Assembly: GCA_031262985.1 (NCBI GenBank)
Contig: JAISGQ010000030.1
Coordinates: forward strand, 1-64,000
Reading direction: 5' to 3'
From: Oscillospiraceae bacterium
GTDB lineage: Bacteria; Bacillota; Clostridia; Oscillospirales; Acutalibacteraceae
DNA: 64,000 nucleotides
Made by a program: the position numbers and the translations under genes. The notes beneath the pieces are model-generated. The model saw only the letters and a list, made by a program, of their open reading frames with translations, was not told the DNA's origin and ran no database searches. Shown here one piece after another: positions 60,906 to 64,000 of this stretch; the first letter of the stretch is position 1; each line of letters opens with the position of its first letter.

Positions 60906-61223
60906 ATGAAATGTGACGGCGGGTTTGTTTGACAGAGTGGCTACGTGTTGTTGGTTTTAAGAATCTATCGTCTTATTACGATAATGATTGTAACTCTATT
61001 TTGTAATAAATTGCGGAAACAACTCCTCCAAAATAGGAGTTGATATAGATGATTTTGCCGGTTTTTTAAAATTTTTGGTTAAAAAGCTCTAAAAATCGTT
61101 CAAAAATTCGTTATATTTTATATTGAATATATTAACGAAAAATTATATACTTATTCTGTAGTTTTTTCAGATGAAAAATCTTTTTCAGCGAAAAAGCACA
61201 AAAATATTGAGGAGGTAGTAATT
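60906..61223 (+). other. Intergenic region upstream of the purine permease
   Basis: Holds the hairpin at 60890-60930 and a short one (caactcct/aggagttg, near 61019-61041). AT-rich, with several A/T tracts. No purine riboswitch motif, promoter or gene that I would defend. Confidence 0.4.
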
Positions 61224-62663
61224 TTGTTCAAACTCAAGGAAAAAAAGGCAAAGGTCATCACAGAGATAATCGCCGGTATCACCACATTTGTAACCATGGC
61301 GTACATTATCTTTGTAAATCCGCAGATAGTTTCCGGCGGTGCTGTAGAGGCGGCGTTAAAAGGCGGTATGACTGCAGAAGCCGCAAATGTTCTCGGCGAA
61401 ACCCTAAAATCCTCGCTTTTCGTGGCGACCTGTCTTTCAGCGTTTTTCGGCACACTCCTTATGGGTCTGCTCGCAAATCTTCCGTTTGCACAGGCACCCG
61501 GCATGGGGCTTAACGCATTCTTCGCTTACACGGTAATGCTTACCATGGGCTACAGCTATCCTGAGGCACTTGCAATCGTATTCATCTCCGGTCTGCTGTT
61601 CTTACTCATAACGGCAGTAGGTATGCGCACCTTCATCGCAAAGTCTATCCCTAAGAACATCAAGATTGCTATTTCCGTCGGTATAGGCTTCTTTATCGCC
61701 TTCATCGGCTTAAAGAATGCAGGACTTGTACAGGATCACAGTTCCACACTTGTAACTCTTATCGACTTCAAGACAGTCTTAGCGGGAGAAAATCCGGCAC
61801 TTGCTTTCGGCGCGGTTGTCGCGCTTGTCGGTCTTGTAATTATCACTGTTTTACACCGCTTCAAGGTTCCCGGCGGAATACTTCTCGGCATAGTAGCTAC
61901 CACTGCTGTCTACTACGCGGCGGGTATCCCCCTCGGTCTTGTCGAGTGGGCAGGCGCGTCAATTGACGTTTCAACTGTCGGCTCACAGTTCGGCACATGG
62001 GCAAAAACCTCCCTGTTCCAGAACTTCACAAACGGATTCCAAGGTCTGTTTGACGGAAAATCACTTTTAGGCAGTATTGCTACAGTGTTCATGGTAGTAA
62101 TCTCCTTCTCCTTAGTCGATATGTTCGACACACTCGGCACACTTCTCGGCACAGCTCGCAACGCAAAGATGCTCGACGAGAACGGCGAGCTTCCCGAAAT
62201 GAAGAAGGCAATGTATGCCGATTCAATCGCAACTACAGTCGGAGCTTGCATGGGTACTCCTACAGTCACAACCTACGTTGAGTCGAGTGCCGGCGTTTCA
62301 GTCGGAGGAAAGACAGGTCTTACATCTGTTGTAACAGCTATCCTCTTCCTCGGAGCTCTCTTTGCCGCTCCGTTCATCGGACTTGTTCCTGATGTCGCTA
62401 CTGCTCCTGTGCTTATCTTCGTCGGCGTTCTCATGATCGGCGCGGTTAAGGAGCTTGACTTTGACGACTTCACGGAGATAGTTCCCGCATTCGTCACTAT
62501 CGCGTTCATGCCGTTTACATACTCCATAGCTAACGGTATCGCGTTCGGACTTATCACACACCTCCTCATTAAGCTCCTCACACTCAAGCTCAAGGATATT
62601 TCCATAACGGAGATTATTCTCGTTGCTCTGTTTATCGTGAGATTCTTCTTCATGTCCGCGTAG
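61224..62663 (+). CDS. NCS2-family purine permease (PbuG/AzgA type)
   Basis: 479 residues, about twelve helices. AzgA-like motifs: ITTFVTMAYIIFVNPQIV, APGMGLNAFFAYTV, GIGFFIAFIGLKNAGLV, SLVDMFDTLGTLLGTA and TVTTYVESSAGVSVGGKTGL. It takes up hypoxanthine/guanine or adenine with protons. Start TTG at 61224, eight bases after GAGGAGG. Convergent with ecfT across a terminator. Confidence 0.95.
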   Translation: MFKLKEKKAKVITEIIAGITTFVTMAYIIFVNPQIVSGGAVEAALKGGMTAEAANVLGETLKSSLFVATCLSAFFGTLLMGLLANLPFAQAPGMGLNAFFAYTVMLTMGYSYPEALAIVFISGLLFLLITAVGMRTFIAKSIPKNIKIAISVGIGFFIAFIGLKNAGLVQDHSSTLVTLIDFKTVLAGENPALAFGAVVALVGLVIITVLHRFKVPGGILLGIVATTAVYYAAGIPLGLVEWAGASIDVSTVGSQFGTWAKTSLFQNFTNGFQGLFDGKSLLGSIATVFMVVISFSLVDMFDTLGTLLGTARNAKMLDENGELPEMKKAMYADSIATTVGACMGTPTVTTYVESSAGVSVGGKTGLTSVVTAILFLGALFAAPFIGLVPDVATAPVLIFVGVLMIGAVKELDFDDFTEIVPAFVTIAFMPFTYSIANGIAFGLITHLLIKLLTLKLKDISITEIILVALFIVRFFFMSA

Positions 62664-62712
62664 TATCAGTATATAGGACATAAAGAGCGGAAAACATTAT
62701 AAAATAAGCGAA

Positions 62713-62748
62713 GCCCCCAACCGTCAAAGCAGGCGGTTGGGGGCGTTA
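62713..62748. terminator. Bidirectional terminator
   Basis: gcccccaaccg and cggttgggggc form an 11-bp stem between the convergent permease and ecfT genes. Confidence 0.75.
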
Positions 62749-62770
62749 TCGTTGCGGGTACTCTTCTGCC

Positions 62771-63577
62771 TCACAAGAAGAAATTAGCGCATGGCACAGC
62801 TCCGCAGACAATCAGCGTGAGAAACGCGGCGGCGAAGTCTCTCAGAGAATAGCGCAGGGAGTTCATTCGGGTGCGGTTGTTGTCGCCCGTGTAACAGCGG
62901 CAGTCCATAGCCATCGCCAGCTCATACGCGCGGCGGTAGGAGGAGACAAAAAGCGGAACAAGCACGGGAATGAGTGCCTTGACCTTCTTAATCATGCCGC
63001 CGCTCTCCATGTCCGCACCCCTCGCCTTCTGCGCGTTCATGATTTTCTCCGTCTCCTCAAGAAGTGTAGGCACAAAGCGCAGTGCGATACTCATCATCAT
63101 AGCGAGGTCGTTTACGCGTACCTTGAAAATTTTCAGCGGAGAGAGAAGTGCCTCGATAGCGTCAGTCAGCTTGGTGGGGGAGGTGGTAAAGCTGAGTACA
63201 CTGCTGCACAAAATCATGCAGATGATTCTAAGTGCAATGAGCGCGCTTCGCACTACTCCCTCGCGGTAGATTTCAATTTTCCAAACGGAGAGGAGGAGAG
63301 TGTCCTCACTTCCCTTTACGTAAAACATATTGAGCACAGCGGACAAAATGACGATAAACCATATGGCTTTCAGTCCCTTTAGGTAAATCTTTAGGGGGAT
63401 TTTAGTCATGAGTACCGCAATCAGCGACACTGCCAGCACAAACAGCGCGGAGTAGATGTTCACGGTGAGAAAGATAAACACTATGAAAACTATCAGTCCG
63501 AGCAGCTTGGTTCTGGGGTCAAGCCTGTGCAAAAAAGAGTTGCCGGGGAAAAATTGTCCCAGAGATATGTCCTTCAT
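62771..63577 (-). CDS. ecfT: Energy-coupling factor transporter membrane subunit
   Basis: 268 residues, five or six helices. The coupling motifs of EcfT, the AQKARGADMES and SSYRRAYELAMAMDCRCY regions, are present, along with the N-terminal LDPRTKLLGLI. It joins two ATPases (EcfA1/A2) and substrate-binding S components to import vitamins. Its usual partners ecfA1-ecfA2 are not directly upstream, where an unrelated partial gene ends at 63629. A weak ribosome site precedes the ATG. Confidence 0.93.
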   Translation of the reverse strand: MKDISLGQFFPGNSFLHRLDPRTKLLGLIVFIVFIFLTVNIYSALFVLAVSLIAVLMTKIPLKIYLKGLKAIWFIVILSAVLNMFYVKGSEDTLLLSVWKIEIYREGVVRSALIALRIICMILCSSVLSFTTSPTKLTDAIEALLSPLKIFKVRVNDLAMMMSIALRFVPTLLEETEKIMNAQKARGADMESGGMIKKVKALIPVLVPLFVSSYRRAYELAMAMDCRCYTGDNNRTRMNSLRYSLRDFAAAFLTLIVCGAVPCANFFL

Positions 63578-63628
63578 GTTCTAACCACACATTCCTGTTA
63601 AGATAATAATGAGTATAGCGTGCCGCAC

Positions 63629-64000
63629 TTATCGGGGTTCTTCAAGCCCTCTTTCATTGCAATAAGCAATCATTTCATCATAAGTAAGTGCAATTATTTG
63701 TTTTTCAAATGGACAATCATAAATAGATGTATAGCGATATGTGTCAATCATAACACTATATGAAAAATTAACCTCTTTATGAATTGATTTTCCATTTCTA
63801 TAAAGAGTAAAATCGCCTCCGGATGATGATAGATCATAATATTTTTGAGAATTAAATACTATAAATTCGTTTTTATGAGCTTTAATAAAATCACTGTTAT
63901 CACAAATATAATAAATGCGCTTTTCGCCATGAAGGCGTTCATCATAGTATATAAAAACATATTCATCTTTATCATTCGGATTTACGGCATCTAAAGGATA
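63629..64000 (-). CDS. Partial unknown gene (N-terminus outside window)
   Basis: 124 codons open to the window edge, ending at TAA 63629 (YPLDAVNPNDKDEYVFIYYDE... ALTYDEMIAYCNERGLEEPR). Tyr/Asp-rich, AT-rich, and unlike the flanking core genes. It resembles small RHS-associated immunity-type proteins in style only. Its 3' end is about 50 bases before ecfT on the same strand. Confidence 0.55.
   Translation of the reverse strand, partial: YPLDAVNPNDKDEYVFIYYDERLHGEKRIYYICDNSDFIKAHKNEFIVFNSQKYYDLSSSGGDFTLYRNGKSIHKEVNFSYSVMIDTYRYTSIYDCPFEKQIIALTYDEMIAYCNERGLEEPR

Noticed and set aside
60906-61223. Purine riboswitch upstream of the purine permease
   Set aside because: No conserved J2/3-type core or paired loops could be found in the leader.

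Overview
The window looks like the chromosome of a mid-GC Gram-positive anaerobe, most likely a gut clostridium of the Oscillospiraceae/Ruminococcaceae type. This rests on strong Shine-Dalgarno sequences with frequent TTG/GTG starts, a Firmicutes T-box leader, class 1B PyrD with PyrK, LexA, a PadR-DUF1700-DUF4097 operon, a GntR-ABC operon, and fragments of a clostridial-type conjugative element. Genus and species cannot be fixed from the sequence alone.

Layout. 1-9.2 kb: RND exporter, lexA, an unknown membrane protein and a PadR-controlled envelope-stress-type operon. 9.2-13.1 kb: small low-complexity or proline-rich proteins of unknown role and a YfcE-type phosphoesterase. 13.2-18 kb: a TrmO-like gene between two copies of a terminator-promoter module, three zinc-ribbon proteins, a TIR-Sel1 protein and an orphan HPt protein. 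18-23.4 kb: MATE exporter, GNAT, and a GntR-regulated ABC transporter. 23.6-26.2 kb: an acyl-CoA synthetase and cupin-HTH regulator behind a T-box whose specifier reads AUC (Ile). 27.7-37.4 kb: pyrC-K-D-(two LRR membrane proteins)-pyrF-E-B-I, a nearly complete de novo UMP pathway, interrupted by a paralogous pair of leucine-rich-repeat proteins. 37.6-40.6 kb: two PH-domain membrane proteins and a CPBP protease.

40.9-59.6 kb is the accessory region. tRNA-Thr and tRNA-Tyr are followed by two further copies of the 61-bp 3' end of tRNA-Tyr, at 52206 and 58811, which bound two tandem islands. Island A carries a regulator followed by a compact AT-rich operon. It encodes a glycine-rich membrane-like protein, a class V PLP enzyme, a degenerate class II aminoacyl-tRNA-synthetase-like protein, a PvcA/DIT1 isonitrile-synthase-like domain fused to a GNAT acetyltransferase, and a tautomerase-like protein. 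I read it as a candidate undescribed small-molecule pathway. The rest of island A is a collapsed conjugative element: Rep-like and Xre genes, a VirB4 fragment, and an integrase that has lost its catalytic end and runs into SpaA/Cna-B repeats. Island B carries BlaI-BlaR1 and a two-gene MacB/FtsX-type ABC exporter. Beyond the third att copy lie an ssb remnant and a deleted copy of the island A rep region, so at least three rounds of element insertion are recorded here.

59.6-64 kb: RHS toxin remnants with a broken small membrane gene, a purine permease, an EcfT subunit without its ATPases, and a partial unknown gene. Dispersed repeats tie the window together: three 106-bp MITE-like elements plus a fragment, two copies of a large imperfect palindrome, and four near-identical terminators.
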